Source: Polytrichum commune
Taxonomy: Eukaryota; Streptophyta; Polytrichopsida; Polytrichales; Polytrichaceae
NCBI GenBank assembly: GCA_950295325.1
Contig: OX485804.1
Span: 14,074,001 to 14,138,000 of the forward strand
Reading direction: 5' to 3'
DNA length: 64,000 nucleotides
Shown here: in pieces, positions 22,465 to 34,269 of the stretch
Position numbering within the stretch: the stretch's first letter is position 1
Layout of the letters: each line of letters begins with the position of its first letter
The notes under the pieces: generated by a model
What the model was told of the DNA's origin: nothing
Seen by the model: only the letters and a program-made list of their open reading frames with translations
The model's database searches: none
Position numbers and translations under genes: made by a program

Positions 22465-22900
22465 TCTTTGATCGATATTTAACACGGGAAGGAAAGGGAA
22501 GTGAGGAAATTGTGATGCTGTGATTGAAGTGGGCGGGGCCTTTGATGGCCGGGCAGTTGATTGGATTGCCGGCCAGTACCCACAAACTTTCAATAAACTT
22601 CTCAGGCCTTGCCAGTGAGGTATACCACTGTTTTTTTTTTTGGGGGGGGGGGGGGGGGGGGCTTATGCGGACAGTCTTCTATGATTGGACCGTGGTACTT
22701 ATATGCGTGGTAAGTTGTATAGCAAGGCTTGTGTACGACTCCTAGAAGCCGACGTGGATGTTTTTGTCTGAGGGGATTTGCCTGAACGGTCCTAACTCTA
22801 TAGAGCTTTCAACTGTGCGGTCAAATCCGTTTTTGTTGAATAGGGGTGGATCGTTTTAGATGATTTTGGAACGATTTCGTTTCGATCTTTAGGGGGTACA
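22465..22900. other. intergenic with a T11-G20 homopolymer junction
   Basis: 11 T then 20 G at 22631-22661. No supported gene. Confidence 0.45.
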
Positions 22901-22904
22901 AACC

Positions 22905-23095
22905 GGACACTGGAAAGATATGTGTTACTTTGGGATTGGGTTGTATGCTTGAAATATACACACACCATGTTGGGTTCTAGAGTGATCCTCTAGCAAACAC
23001 ATTTGGGAAACTCTTTGTGGTGAGTGAGTGATAGAGAAAATGACTCTTCACTTTGAATTCTTCTGACGTTTGCAATCTCTACTTCGATTTCAGGA
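22905..23095. repeat. dispersed repeat, 'cttcactttga' family
   Basis: gttactttgggattggg, gtatgcttgaaat and gactcttcactttga occur in the same order as at 18530-18730. Confidence 0.5.
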
Positions 23096-23129
23096 TTTCA
23101 ATACACAATCTTTGTTATAGGCGTTGGCT

Positions 23130-23440
23130 AAGTTGGATGGGCCCCAAATCGTGATAAAATTGGTTGAAACCAAAGCGTTTTCGAGTCCAATCAGTAACAT
23201 GTCGATAGCTTTGAGTCGATTTCTATCGGTTTAGAACATACTCTGTAGACTCCACTAAATTGATCGACAATGTGCCTAAAGTCTTGAAATTCAACTGGTT
23301 ATCTCTCAAATTTCACTGGCTCACCCATAACTGCATTTTTCAACTAGTTTAGCGTGGGTTACCATTTGGAGTTGTTCATCGCTGTAAAAATGATACGGAG
23401 AGTATCACTTTCTACCCAAACAACATAAGCAGCTAGTACG
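23130..23440 (+). repeat. CCGGTT-family element, diverged long form
   Basis: Blocks gagtccaatcagtaacatgt, gtcttgaaattcaactggtt, ctcactggctcacc and gtgggttaccatttgg, ending acccaaacaacataagcag. The last two are shared with 10520-10590. Confidence 0.55.
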
Positions 23441-24195
23441 CACACCGAAGACAACGATAACAACATCGTTGGTTAAAAACAAGCATGTCGGTCCAAAAGG
23501 AAGGCTATAGCCACACATGACTCCGAATGGTGGCCCACACTAATTAAGACAATTTGGTGTAGCGGCAAGATCTCCCGGTTGTCGTAAAATCATAGCAGTT
23601 GGCGAAGCGCGAGGCCCGAAAAGAGACATACATGTATAGTGGAAGTTATTGGATCGGGTGACAGGTACATAGGTCGTAAATAACTCGACATCGCTTCCAT
23701 CCATTTATGGTGATGAAAACGAGTCCATCGATCATCACTCGCAACCGATTGATGAAGAAGAAGGCCCGCCCGGGGTCATCATGGAGACCTTTTACCGAGT
23801 AGTTTGTTTCCATTCATGGCCGACCGATCTTCCCTGCTGTGAAGTAATAAGTGTGTGGACTCCATGACCACAGTTAATAACTGGGCGTGTGTACCAGGAA
23901 TAAGACAATTCTAGGGGTCTCAACTCCTCTTCAATGTTCCGGTTCTTATTGCATGACAATTGGTAGATGATTATGAGCAGACTAGCTACTGCCATCTATG
24001 AGTTATGAAGTGGACCTCCTCTGACATGGGAAAGGGTTACTAGCTGGTCCTTTGAAGTTTGGAGCATCATATATGATAAGAAAACTCCTGAGTTTGGGAT
24101 AAGATATGCAAATACGTACCCGGATTGGTGTACTGCAATCATCCGAGGTCGAGGGAGTACAACAATTTTCAGTCTATGTACACATAAATCCCCAA
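23441..24195. other. intergenic, unrecognised
   Basis: No supported gene or element ends. Confidence 0.4.
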
Positions 24196-24196
24196 C

Positions 24197-24771
24197 CTAG
24201 GGCCACTTCACACACAAGGCTAAAGGCAATGTGAGAGCTCTCATTGGTCGAAAATGCCGAGACCGTCCAAGTTCACTTCACACTAGGAGGTGAAGGTCTA
24301 AAGGTTCAAAGAAAAGTTCGTGGATGAAAAGTCTACGTGGAGTCCTACATGGCAGGTTGTGGATAAGGATGCATGGTTTGTCGGAAGTTGGGTCAGGCCC
24401 ACCTCCGAGAGGTAGGACTGACGCAAATTCCGGGAGACCGTGACTTTTAAATATATATATATTTTCCAACGAGACAAATCTTAAGATAGATTGCAAGGCA
24501 AATTCCAAGACAGACAAACACCATCAAGTAATTCTCTTAAATTGATAGAGTTTGAGACATATTATATTGAACCAAATCCTCCCTCTTTTTCCGCCAACAA
24601 AATATGCAATGGTCGTGCAACACAGTCCATTCTCACTTCACACTATGCTTGAGGGCCCGTGAGTACATAAAACGGCTTTCCCAACACCCATGGTACGGCC
24701 TTTGGATGAGAGTCAAGGGTCCTCACCATTACAAGGTCACGGCTCTTGGTTCATGTGTGAAGTGGCCCTTA
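24197..24771. mobile_element. PIF/Harbinger-like element, 569 bp
   Basis: Starts GGGCCACTTCACACACAAGG at 24200 and ends TGTGTGAAGTGGCCC at 24768. The flanks are CTA and TTA, probably a TTA target with one later mutation. No transposase. Colinear with the interrupted copy at 58319-60155, which is 570 bp after its two insertions are removed. Confidence 0.82.
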
Positions 24772-24837
24772 GCTAGTGGGAAAAAGGCTTAGGATTTTGC
24801 AATGGCCATGTTAAAGTTACATGTAATAGAATTGTGG

Positions 24838-25245
24838 GTTTGATCTTTCTTTGAGGAAACTTTCTATTAAGGGCTCGTTAGCTACTCATTGTGTAGTGGA
24901 GTTTTTTTTGAAAGTTGGGTGAAATTCTTGGGATCTTTTCTTTTGCACTTTTCAAATTTTGAGAGGATTTTAGGATCTAAAATAGGGTACACGCATGGGA
25001 CCTGCTGTCCTAAAACACGGAGCGGCCTATGCAAGGCTAGCTTGGCCCACCCATTCTAGTAGGACGAGCTATAAAGTCGGTTTTTATTAACATGACACCA
25101 CTCTTTGTGTATGAGAAACTAAGCATAAAGAAAACTTGGGTGTCTTTGTGTTAATTCTCATAAACTCTTGGTTGGGGACTAAACCCATGATTAGGTTTGC
25201 TTTACTTTATGAACAACTCTATTGATTAGGGGCTTGGGAAAAATC
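24838..25245 (+). repeat. dispersed repeat, inverted partner at 55876-56260
   Basis: gtttgatctttctttgagg, ctttctattaagggctcg, gcaaggctagcttggcccac and tgttaattctcataaact recur reverse-complemented at 55.9-56.3 kb. About 400 bp; ends and class unknown. Confidence 0.65.
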
Positions 25246-26330
25246 TATACTCTCTAGGTTCATAGTTGATTCATTCCATGACAACCATTGACACATAATA
25301 TCATTCAACAATGGAGCCTACTTCAATAATTCCCAACCTATCAATGGGATGTTCAAAAGGGCTCCATATTCAGTCTGAAATTGTTTTGATCTCATTATGA
25401 ATCAACAAGTTGTTGGCTATTCTAGTTGAGATGGCCCACAACAACACCCAAGGTAGATGAGGCTAATTTGGTTAGCTCCTCCTCCTCCTCCTCCTCCTCC
25501 TCCTCCTCCTCCTCCTCCTCCTTTGTTAAGCTTGGCAACAAAGAAAAGTACAATTTATGTTCATACTTGATTTTTGTCCAATGGCGCACCAGAATGAACC
25601 CTAACATATGTGGATGGAGTGTTTGGGATGACAACACAAATTTCATCCAAAGTGATGTTAAACAAGGCAAGTACCAAAAAATTATTGTGGGCCACACTAA
25701 TTTCCAACCCACATGAATTTCCCACCCACACTAGCTAGTTAGACAAAACAATGCACTATTGTCATCCATACATTCAAAAACACGATGAGGTTGATATGAT
25801 ATGTGCCAACTTTTGTTGTAAGTAAACCCAAACCCAACTCATAACCTAAAGCCAACACTATGTATCACTATCATATAGTGGGAGTCACCAAATGCAAGAT
25901 TATAATTACCTAGTGTTGATTTAAAGTTAAGTGTCAGTTATGGGCATGCCTATCATTGGTGGAAGGCAATTTTTCCGTGCCACAAATCTCAAGTGGTCAG
26001 CTTAACTTCCTCAAACTTTGAAGACTGAAAATTTGTAAATAAAAAAATAAAATGTGAGAAGGGGGTCGTTTCTTGCGATATAGACGATGCTTTTGATGGG
26101 CTTACCTAGCACATGGATGGTGGACGCGTGCTTCGAATCCAAGTGAGCTCCATTTACTACTTTCTACCAAGCATTTAAAACTCATCGTGTGTTTATGATA
26201 CAAATATAATACCATTTCCTAGTCAACTATTGACCTTTGTGAATCAATAGTTAAAAGGGTGCAAGGTTGGCATAGGGTCACGTAGTAGAAAACTACAGTG
26301 TAAGTAACACACAAATGGAGGTCTTATCCA
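25246..26330. other. intergenic with a (TCC)n microsatellite
   Basis: A (CTC)n run at about 25475-25522 produces poly-Ser and poly-Glu frames on opposite strands. No gene recognised. Confidence 0.5.
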
Positions 26331-27145
26331 ACCATAACACTAATATAATCCGTAATAGTGATATGTGGGACTGACAATATTATGTGAAATATTCCCCACA
26401 TTCCAAGTTTATGAGGACATGCTACTTATGACAAGACGAGACCTTTTGGACGTAACGTGTATTGTGGGTGGGTCTACAATACTACGCGTGACTCACATGG
26501 TGTGCTCATGTGTCGTAAACCTTTTTCACCTCTAGGAACGAAATGATGGAGGAAGATGAGCATGATCAAGGGGATAGTAATGATACGAACAAATTATTGA
26601 CATGAATCCTAGGACCTTGCTCCTTGCACACTTTTATCTACCTAGCCGGCTAGCTAGTGCTCCGTGATGTCTTGGGTAAAAGGCTCATCCATTTGAGAGG
26701 GTGCGAATGCAATGAGTTCTATGATTTACATAAACTACAACATGGCCATGTTGATTTGATTCCCAAAATGACATCATAGAGCCCCATAGTGATCGATTTG
26801 TTAGGATCAAGTTGGATGAAACGGTCCTTGATCTATAGGAACCTTGCTCCTACTATTCCCCATTCATTCATCCATGATGGATGGATGGACGGATGAGTTT
26901 GCCCACACGCCACAAAGCCCGAGCCTTCCGTATCGCCTACCCTACATCCCATCTACTATAGCATCTTTTTTAAAACAGAATTTGGTACAATATGCATTGA
27001 ACTTAAGAGCATTGAAGCCCTGAAAACTTCGTGCCATTTTACTTACGAGTCATACTTCATTGCAGGTGGTGAATTATGGGAGGAGCTAGCTAGCCTCTCT
27101 TTATGAAAAATATGGTCAATGATTTTTGTGTGTGCCAGTCAGATG
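26331..27145. other. intergenic; partial relative of the 14.7-kb MITE
   Basis: 26340-26410 resembles one arm of the palindromic MITE at 14660-14820. The remainder is unrecognised. Confidence 0.35.
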
Positions 27146-27149
27146 TTTG

Positions 27150-27470
27150 GGCATAATGATGCTAGTGTTTCCAAGTCCAACCAGTTACATCATGTTGACA
27201 TCTTTTGGTTTTTCTTTATTAATTTGAGGTATATCCCATAGATTCCTTTAAAATGATGGGAAACTTTCCTGAAGTCTTGAACTTTAACCAGTTATTTCTT
27301 TCTCAAACTTAACCGGTTCATCTGCACCGGTCATTTCTGCACCGGTTTATTTCTTGAACTTTAACCGGTTCATCTGCACCGGTTATTTCTGCATCAGTTA
27401 TTTCTCGAACTTAACTGGTTTAAGTAGCGGTCGGTTCTCCCTGTTCATTCGTGCCAGTTTCTCCAGAAAT
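27150..27470 (+). repeat. CCGGTT-family element with expanded CCGGTT motifs
   Basis: tgctagtgtttccaagtcca, ccagttacatcatgttgac, gaggtatatccc and gtcttgaactttaacc, followed by a local expansion of (tctgcaccggttatttc) words at 27310-27420, ending gcggtcggttctcc. Confidence 0.68.
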
Positions 27471-29020
27471 GCTACTTAATTAAGGTACCTACTACGTGAA
27501 GGAGAAATAAATCAACCCACAAAGGAGGCCTTCTTTTTGGTAATGGCAAAACAATGATGTTCGGGAACTTTTTACTCACTTTTATCCTTTTACCTCTTTA
27601 CTTTCCCAAAAGAGTATCAAAGTGTGATCTGTACTTCAAGACTGTTGTATCTTCAATATGTATTTCTCACATCTATGAATACCAACTGCACCTCCTATGC
27701 AAAGGGGCGTAGGCTTTCCAATTTATGGCAATGCAAGCAAGTACAACTAAGTTAGGGCTTGAGCTTTGTGGTGTCTCCGTAACTTAATCTCATTCATCAT
27801 GGTTGAACGAGCCACGATGAAAAAGGAAAAGAAAGAAACCCCCTCGCTTATGTATATATAAGATGGAGGGCCGATTCATTTCCAACTATAGTTCAAGGGT
27901 CTTTTGATATCGTTGGGGTTGTTTATCGAATTTCAACTGTTCTAGTTCATTATGCGTTACCAAACATAGTAATCATACTACAATGTTGTTGTGACTTGGG
28001 TTTCTCTTGTGATGATGCCTATGTCCAAATCACAAACTGTTGTTATTCTAGTACGAATGACACATCCACAAAGCTTTGCAGGGTTGTTGTTATCCTTATT
28101 AAAGTTGTTTGCTTTTCACTATGTGTACCCTAGAAAGTTGTCTTGCTCTATGCTAACAAGCTCCAATAACCTTAACATAACGTATGTTGTTCTTTTTGAC
28201 AATGAAACAAAATCCTTCATTCCGATTATCTAAGTAATCAATTTCACAAAATTAAAAAAACGCGTAGACATATTTCGGTCATTCCTAGGAGACGGCACAT
28301 CATATACACGAGGCTCAATCTCAAGACAAGACTCCGAAAATCATTGACTCTTGTTACTCATGTTGACTCCTCCTTGTTGTTCTATCTACCGTATGTATGT
28401 ATGTACTCCATGAGTCCGTTGGCCCCAAACATCATACAAATTGCTCAAAAAAGGGCACTTGGTAGTATATGATAGAGGCTACCCATCCCACATCGTCGGC
28501 AGTACTAGCTTGCTTACTTACGGAAAAGCCTTCTAGACAATGATATTCCTACGGGGCTATCCATTGCCATTCTTGCTTTATGCCGCCCCCAACAATCATT
28601 CACCGGACTTGTTGTCATTCACAACCACTTACGAGCAATCACTATCACTCTATGATAGGTGGTGTGATTCTACTCTATGACACTTAACTTACCCGATCCA
28701 ATAAACAACTCATTTCGGGACACACAACAAAACACCACACTACAAACCAAAAGGAAAACGAGATGAAACCAAAGCAAAAACGAAAATGAAATCAAAACTC
28801 TCCATCATAGTTGTGAAAGAAAGCCACACTTGGACTTGTCGAAAACGTCACGATTGGTTCGTAGATGCACCTTGACATACAAAGACCACACATGGACGGG
28901 TACCATAGGTAGCGAGATAGGAGAATTAATTGAGAGGAGATGAGACAATGGGGTCAGTCTAGGTGGGATCGTTTGTTTGAAATTCGTGATGGAGGGTGTC
29001 ACACCAATGTTCATCGACCT
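27471..29020. other. intergenic, unrecognised
   Basis: The 80-codon open frame at 27991-28233 has no family I recognise. No repeats with definable ends. Confidence 0.4.
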
Positions 29021-29186
29021 GGTTTTTTTTTTTCTTTTTTGGAACACATGAGGCGCTTGACAACCTGGCTAGTTTTCGGTCAAGCGAAGAGACGATTTCA
29101 TGGCCGGGAATCGAACCGCCAACCACTCCGCTCGGTTTGGGCACCTTTCCACTATCATCCAGTAGTTTAGGGTCATCTCAGACCGT
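29021..29186 (-). mobile_element. tRNA-derived SINE, poly(A) type
   Basis: On the minus strand: gatgaccctaaactactgg head, box B ggttcgattcc, ccatgaaatcgtctcttc, and an A-rich tail (the T-rich tract at 29022-29040). Imperfect flank repeats ttcatcgacc / ctcatcaacc. Confidence 0.7.
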
Positions 29187-29825
29187 ATGCTCATCAACCC
29201 ACATAACATTTCATAATTAGCCTCTCATTGTTGCTCCCTTTCTAGGCCGGGAGTGCACAAAGAGAGGTTGCATGGGTTCCGGAATTCCCACCCAGTTTTG
29301 CCCGCTCCATGTCACGCTAATTTTTAACTAGGCTAATCTACTTAAAATAGGAGTCACACACTCATGCACACCTTCACACCAAACATAACACAAACATAAC
29401 ACAAACATGATGAAATCGGTGGATGCAAGTTGCGAGCCAAATGGTTGAAGTTTCACAAACTTATGGGAATACAAATCACCCAACCAATCTAAAGGAACTA
29501 TACAACTTAGCCACGATGCTCTTAATTTCTTGAGACATAACCGATACTCACTATAGATTGCCTAATACACGGTTCAAGGCATTTTTCTAAAGTAAAACTA
29601 CATTTTCACATGTTGTTGCAACATTGGGATTTGGCACTCAAAGTGTTGAAGCAGGTAGAATTTAGCCCTTTGCAGTCGTGTACCGAAGAGAGTGTTCATG
29701 TGGGATTCAAGCGGGCTTTAGCCAACGTAGGATCCGCACGTGGCACACTTTGAAGGCGGAGTGATGATTGTTTTGTTGGAATAGAGAGTCCTATACATGA
29801 TAGTGTACTTCCACCAAGTTTCCAC
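29187..29825. other. intergenic, unrecognised
   Basis: Nothing supported. Confidence 0.4.
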
Positions 29826-29828
29826 CAA

Positions 29829-30030
29829 CTACATTGAATATGACGTTTAGTGTCACTTGCTACTTAAGTTTTACACAATGCTATGTCTTTTCACTATTGA
29901 TGCAAATGTTCCATAATGTCCAAACTACCAATTTAATAATTGTTTGTAAAAAAATGAGGTATATAGTAAATAGATATAGCATTGTGTAATTTAAAATTAG
30001 TAAGTGACACTAAATATCATATTTAGTATA
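29829..30030. mobile_element. MITE with CTACA..TTTAGTGTCACTT ends
   Basis: Starts ctacattgaatatgacgttt followed by agtgtcacttgctac and ends aagtgacactaaatatcata followed by tttagtata. About 200 bp. Same family as 50408-50631 and 57543-57979. Confidence 0.72.
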
Positions 30031-30420
30031 ATATATGTTTTCCTCAATTCAGTGTGGAAAATTAAATTAAAAAACCCATCAAATTAGGATGATTCACTTT
30101 AATAGAAGTTTTTTTTTGGGGATGAAATAAAGTGTCTTACTAAACTAACTGTTGATGGAAAATCATGGGCCTTCTGCATACGTAAAGTTTTGCAAGCACT
30201 TGCTGAAGTGAGAAATGTGTGTAAAATAGCTCCCGCTTTGTAAAGATCTTGAGACCCCTTGCATATATAATTTTCCCACCACTCTCAAAAGTGAACAAGT
30301 GTGCATGTCCACATTTAATAAGTCCACATTAAATAACGCGATGTTGGTTTAAGCCCATGCTACATTGTGAATGTAACCATGTACACTAATTTCTTCATTT
30401 AGTGGAATAATATGGTGCCA
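30031..30420. other. intergenic, unrecognised
   Basis: AT-rich, nothing supported. Confidence 0.4.
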
Positions 30421-30423
30421 TAC

Positions 30424-31585
30424 TACCGTACTTTAAGGGCAGCTTCGGCACAAAATAATTCTAAAAATAGACGCCGAAAATTTTGGAAAATTATTGACAT
30501 TTTTTGCCGAATATAAAATTAATTAATTTTCAAAATTGCCGAAAAGTAAGAAATTTTAACTTCTCACTAGAATTTTACTTACACTGGAAGCATATATGAA
30601 TTCTGATGGAGAGAAGGTGCTCCTTTTGTAATCAAGCTCACTTACACTAGTCCACAAAGAATATGGGTTAAGAAGTAGCAAGACTCTAAGTGAGGCTTTT
30701 CAGATGTGTTGTACACAATTTTTTGGAGTCCAATTGAGCATAGAAGATGAAGTTTTATAGAATTTTGTCCAACTAACAAAAGTTGAGAAATCAAGTAATC
30801 TTCCACCCCCAACAAGTTTTGTGTCAAAATAAATCTTTATGCAAAAGATATGGACAAAACATTGCAGCTGTGTAAAGATCAAAAAATTAAAATGCGTTCA
30901 TAACAGTTTTTCGGAGCTCATTTGTGCATAGAAGATCAACTTTTTTGGAATTTTGTTGCTCTATGAAAAGTTTAGAAATCAAGTAATCTTCCACCTCCAA
31001 CAAGTTTTGTGTCAAAATAAGTCTTTATGCAAAAGATATGGACAAAACATTGCAGCCGTGTAAAGATCAAAAAATTAAAATGCGTTCATAACAGTTTTTC
31101 GGAGCTCATTTGTGCATAGAAGATCAACTTTTTTGGAATTTTGTTGCTCTAAGAAAAGTTTAGAAATCAAGTAATCTTTCACCTCCAACAAATTTTATGT
31201 CATTTGAAGACTCTATGCAAAAGTTATGCGTGTTATAAAAATGAAGTCTAACTAGGTGCTTCACCTCAAACTTTACATATCCCATATGCATTGTTGAACA
31301 CAACTCCACTCTACTTGTATAAAGCACAGAGCATTCTCAATTCTTCACAAAATCGTGAAAGATTTACATCTTTTGTAAAACTCTTCACACAAATTGTGAA
31401 ATCGTGAATAAACATCCTTGTTTACCGTTAGATAATAAGTTCTTGGATGTATGCCGAAATTGCATTATTAAACTATTTAAAATGCTGAAATTTTTAGTAA
31501 TTTTTTTTTTGCCGCCGAACACTGTTTTTTTACTTTTAATAATTATTCGGCAAAAGAGCGCCGAAGCTGCCCTTAACGTACGGTA
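30424..31585 (-). mobile_element. TIR transposon (non-autonomous), three 188-bp internal units
   Basis: 1162 bp in inverted orientation to the copy at 6676-8025. The same 26-bp ends lie between TA at both edges. Three internal units instead of four account exactly for the 188-bp length difference. The sequence between the copies is nearly identical, so they diverged recently. No long frame. Confidence 0.88.
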
Positions 31586-31679
31586 TTATCTACATCGCAT
31601 CATATTGATCAAGCGAATAGAGGTAAGCATGCCTCATTTGGTTACTCATCCTAAATGAACACTTATATTTGAGTGGTCT

Positions 31680-31920
31680 TTGGGTTAGGTGTGGATCTAA
31701 GAACATACACCAAAAAAGACATCATGTGTTCAAACATAAATTATCGGAGCAAGTGCTCACAATTCATCAACTATTTTAGGCTCAAATTTAAACATAATAT
31801 GGGGGTCTTCTACGATCGTCTGACAAGAAAAAATAATCTTGACTTTGACAATGGCTACAAGTGTGACTTGAATTTTCAAATCCGTCTCGCATTTCCTATC
31901 CTATGAGAAGTGGGTGTATA
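31680..31920 (+). repeat. dispersed repeat, 'gtggatctaagaac' family
   Basis: ttaggtgtggatctaagaac, acaccaaaaaa, atcatgtgttcaaac, caattcatcaactattttag and tatcctatgagaagtgggtg recur in order at 45850-46140, and partly at 32515-32780 and 39440-39560. Class unknown. Confidence 0.5.
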
Positions 31921-31956
31921 GCTAGAAATATATGTTTGTGGCCTGCTTACCTTATG

Positions 31957-32250
31957 TCATTGACACATGATCCGAGATGACCCTAAACTACCAGGTGATA
32001 GTGGAGAGGTACTCATTTCCGAATGGAGTGGTTGGCAGTTCGATTCCCGCTGTGAAATCTTCTGTCTACTTGACGGAAAAAAAAAACTAGTTAAGTAGGT
32101 AGAATGCCAAGAACCCACCCATCACAAGGTAGGCAGTAAACCCCACCCTGCACCAAGAGGATTCTTAAGTAGGGTAGGACCAACAGACTCAAATTCACAG
32201 CAGATTGCCCGACGTTGGCTATTTATTTATTTAATTATTTATCATTGACA
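31957..32250 (+). mobile_element. tRNA-derived SINE, (ATTT)n-tailed type
   Basis: Body 31966-32241 between two copies of TCATTGACA (31957-31965 and 32242-32250). Order: gatgaccctaaactaccagg head, a box-A-like tagtggagagg, box-B-like cagttcgattccc (32037-32049), a body with ccaccctgcaccaagaggat, and a tail of tatttatttatttaattat. This is the longer tail type shared with 13553-13841. Confidence 0.8.
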
Positions 32251-32510
32251 AAATATCTATATAGTTACATAAACCCACACTATTAAAGAATGAAAAAAAC
32301 ACAACTCCAATGTAGGGTAAGGGCTTGCTGCAAGTGGATTCCTTGGGACCCACGTGTGCTAGACCCTTCCCCGGCATGAATAGTGAAGGGAATATCCACT
32401 AGCCAGGTTGGCAAGTGGATTAAGCTCCATAACTCTCAAGCTGTGAAAGACACGCTCCTGAAGCCATTCAAGCTAAGGTAAGTCTACCTTAATTCCAACA
32501 TAGCAATAAT
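32251..32510. other. intergenic, unrecognised
   Basis: Nothing supported. Confidence 0.35.
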
Positions 32511-32514
32511 TGAT

Positions 32515-32780
32515 ATGTAGTTAGGCGTGGATCTAAGAATAGACACCAAAATGACACCTGTTTAAACCTATTCAAAAGATGTTGGATTACGTTCTCATAA
32601 TTTGCTAACTATTCCATGTTCCATAATCAACACAATAAGGGAAGGGGGGGGGGGGGGGATATTATGAGCATGAGAGTCTTCACTTTGATGATAAATGACA
32701 TCTTCACATGAACTCCAAAAGCTACAAGACAAATGGTTACAATCATAATTTGAATTTGCCATTGATTCCACACTGATTGT
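32515..32780 (+). repeat. dispersed repeat, 'gtggatctaagaa' family, with a G15 tract
   Basis: ttaggcgtggatctaagaat, cacctgtttaaac and tcttcactttgatgataa match the family at 31680 and 45850. A run of about 15 G at 32644-32658 lies within it. Confidence 0.45.
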
Positions 32781-32899
32781 GAGTCCAAAGGGAAAGTGAT
32801 TGAACTAGGCATATCTACCTTAAAATGAATTCATCCTATAGTTCTTTATCCAAAAACTTATTAGATTGTTTCCAAATTCTCCCCATTAGTTGCCATGGA

Positions 32900-32931
<32 letters not shown>

Positions 32932-33560
32932 ATTGGTGTCTTTGGTGACCCATCCTTCAACTAATTTAGTGCGAAAGACAAGGAGGCGGTGAGATTTTTT
33001 TGGGCTATTCACCACTCAAAATGCTACACATTTTTGTGGGGAGGGAAGATTCAACCACCTATCCTCTCTCTTCGCGCAAACGATATGTTGAACTCTTCCC
33101 AAATTTGGAAAGGTATCGCTCTATTTCGGATGAAAGTACCCAAAGTTGGATGAGCATATGCACTTCATCCACATTTTCCATCACCCATCCACTACAATGG
33201 ATGTAACATAGCTACTTCTCTCTTGAGTAGACTGCATACTACACATCTCCCTATGAAATTTGAAACTACAAAAAAATTCCAAAAATCATAACATCACCCA
33301 ATGTTCCAAGTGAGTTGGGTGGGCCACGGGCCCTTGCATCTAAGACGCCGAGAATGTAACGTCAATCCTTTACCTCAGAAACGAGAACAACGTCCACTCG
33401 ATCTCAAGCCATGCTCGGAAACGAGCTCTTATATTGACTAATGTTATGGGAGGTGGCATCCAAGGAGTAGCATAACATTATCCAATTACAACTGTAGATT
33501 GGGCGAGGCCGACACTAAGTCAGATACTATTCAAAAGTCTACCATGCTTATTCTCTCTTA
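32781..33560. other. intergenic with a (CT)n microsatellite
   Basis: (CT)n at about 32900-32928. Frames here have no recognised motif. Confidence 0.45.
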
Positions 33561-33564
33561 CCAA

Positions 33565-33679
33565 CATATTCACCCTCATAAACCCAAGTGAAACACTGCC
33601 ACTCATAATATCATAATAGAACGGCTCTTAGCAACTAAACAACATTATGAGAATAAAGTAGAGCGTGGGGTAGTAGTAT

Positions 33680-33712
<33 letters not shown>

Positions 33713-34128
33713 TATTCACCCTCATAAACTCATGTGAAACAATGCCACTCATCATATCATAATGGAGCGGCTCATAGCAACTAAACAACGTTATGAGAAT
33801 AGAGTAGAGCTTGGGGTAGTAGTATACAACAACAACAATCAACATATTCACCCTCATAAACTCATGTGAAATAATGCCACTCATCATATCGTAATGGAGC
33901 GGCTCATAGCAACTAAACAACATTATGAGAATAGAGTAGAGCGTAGGGTAGTAGTATACAACAACAACAACAACAACAACAACAATCAACATATTCACCC
34001 TCATAAACTCAGGTGAAATAGTGCCACTCATCATATTAGAATGGAGCGGCTCATAACAACTAAACAACGTTATGAGAGTAGAGTAGAGCATGGGGTGGTA
34101 GTATACAACAACAACAACAACAACAAAG
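33565..34128. repeat. four-unit tandem repeat with (AAC)n spacers upstream of the expansin
   Basis: Units begin catattcaccctcataaac at 33565, 33711, 33843 and 33990. Each has a body of about 110 bp and ends tagtagtatac followed by an (AAC)n tract of varying length (about 12, 3, 8 and 6 repeats). The bodies differ by scattered substitutions. The array ends about 110 bp before the TATA box of the expansin. The repeat creates a long low-complexity open frame on the minus strand that I do not regard as a gene. Confidence 0.92.
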
Positions 34129-34235
34129 CGGAAGGCGGGGCTGGGGATGGGGATTGGTTGCGGTAGTTGTTGTAGTATTGTACTGGCCAGTAAGGCAGGG
34201 AGGGGCGAAGCCTGGGAGGTGGGAAGTTGGGCCAT

Positions 34236-34242
34236 TATATAA
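34236..34242 (+). promoter_or_regulatory. TATA box of the expansin gene
   Basis: TATATAA in a local GC-rich setting, about 355 bp before the start codon. It would place the transcript start near 34265-34275, just before the CTCGC repeat. Inferred from position and sequence only. Confidence 0.55.
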
Positions 34243-34269
34243 CCTCCACCGCCTGCACGACCCCAATCA

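Noticed and set aside
25422-25716. 96-codon frames with poly-Ser or poly-Glu on opposite strands
   Set aside because: Produced by a (TCC)n microsatellite. Both strands are open for the same reason, and the flanking residues have no motif.
27991-28233. 80-codon frame with hydrophobic segments
   Set aside because: Looks superficially protein-like, but there is no family match I can name and no exon continuation.
33645-34235. 196-codon open frame on the minus strand with repeated PHALLYS/HEFMRVNML-like segments
   Set aside because: It is the translation of a four-unit DNA tandem repeat with (AAC)n spacers (poly-Val runs). No domain, and it ends inside the expansin promoter region.
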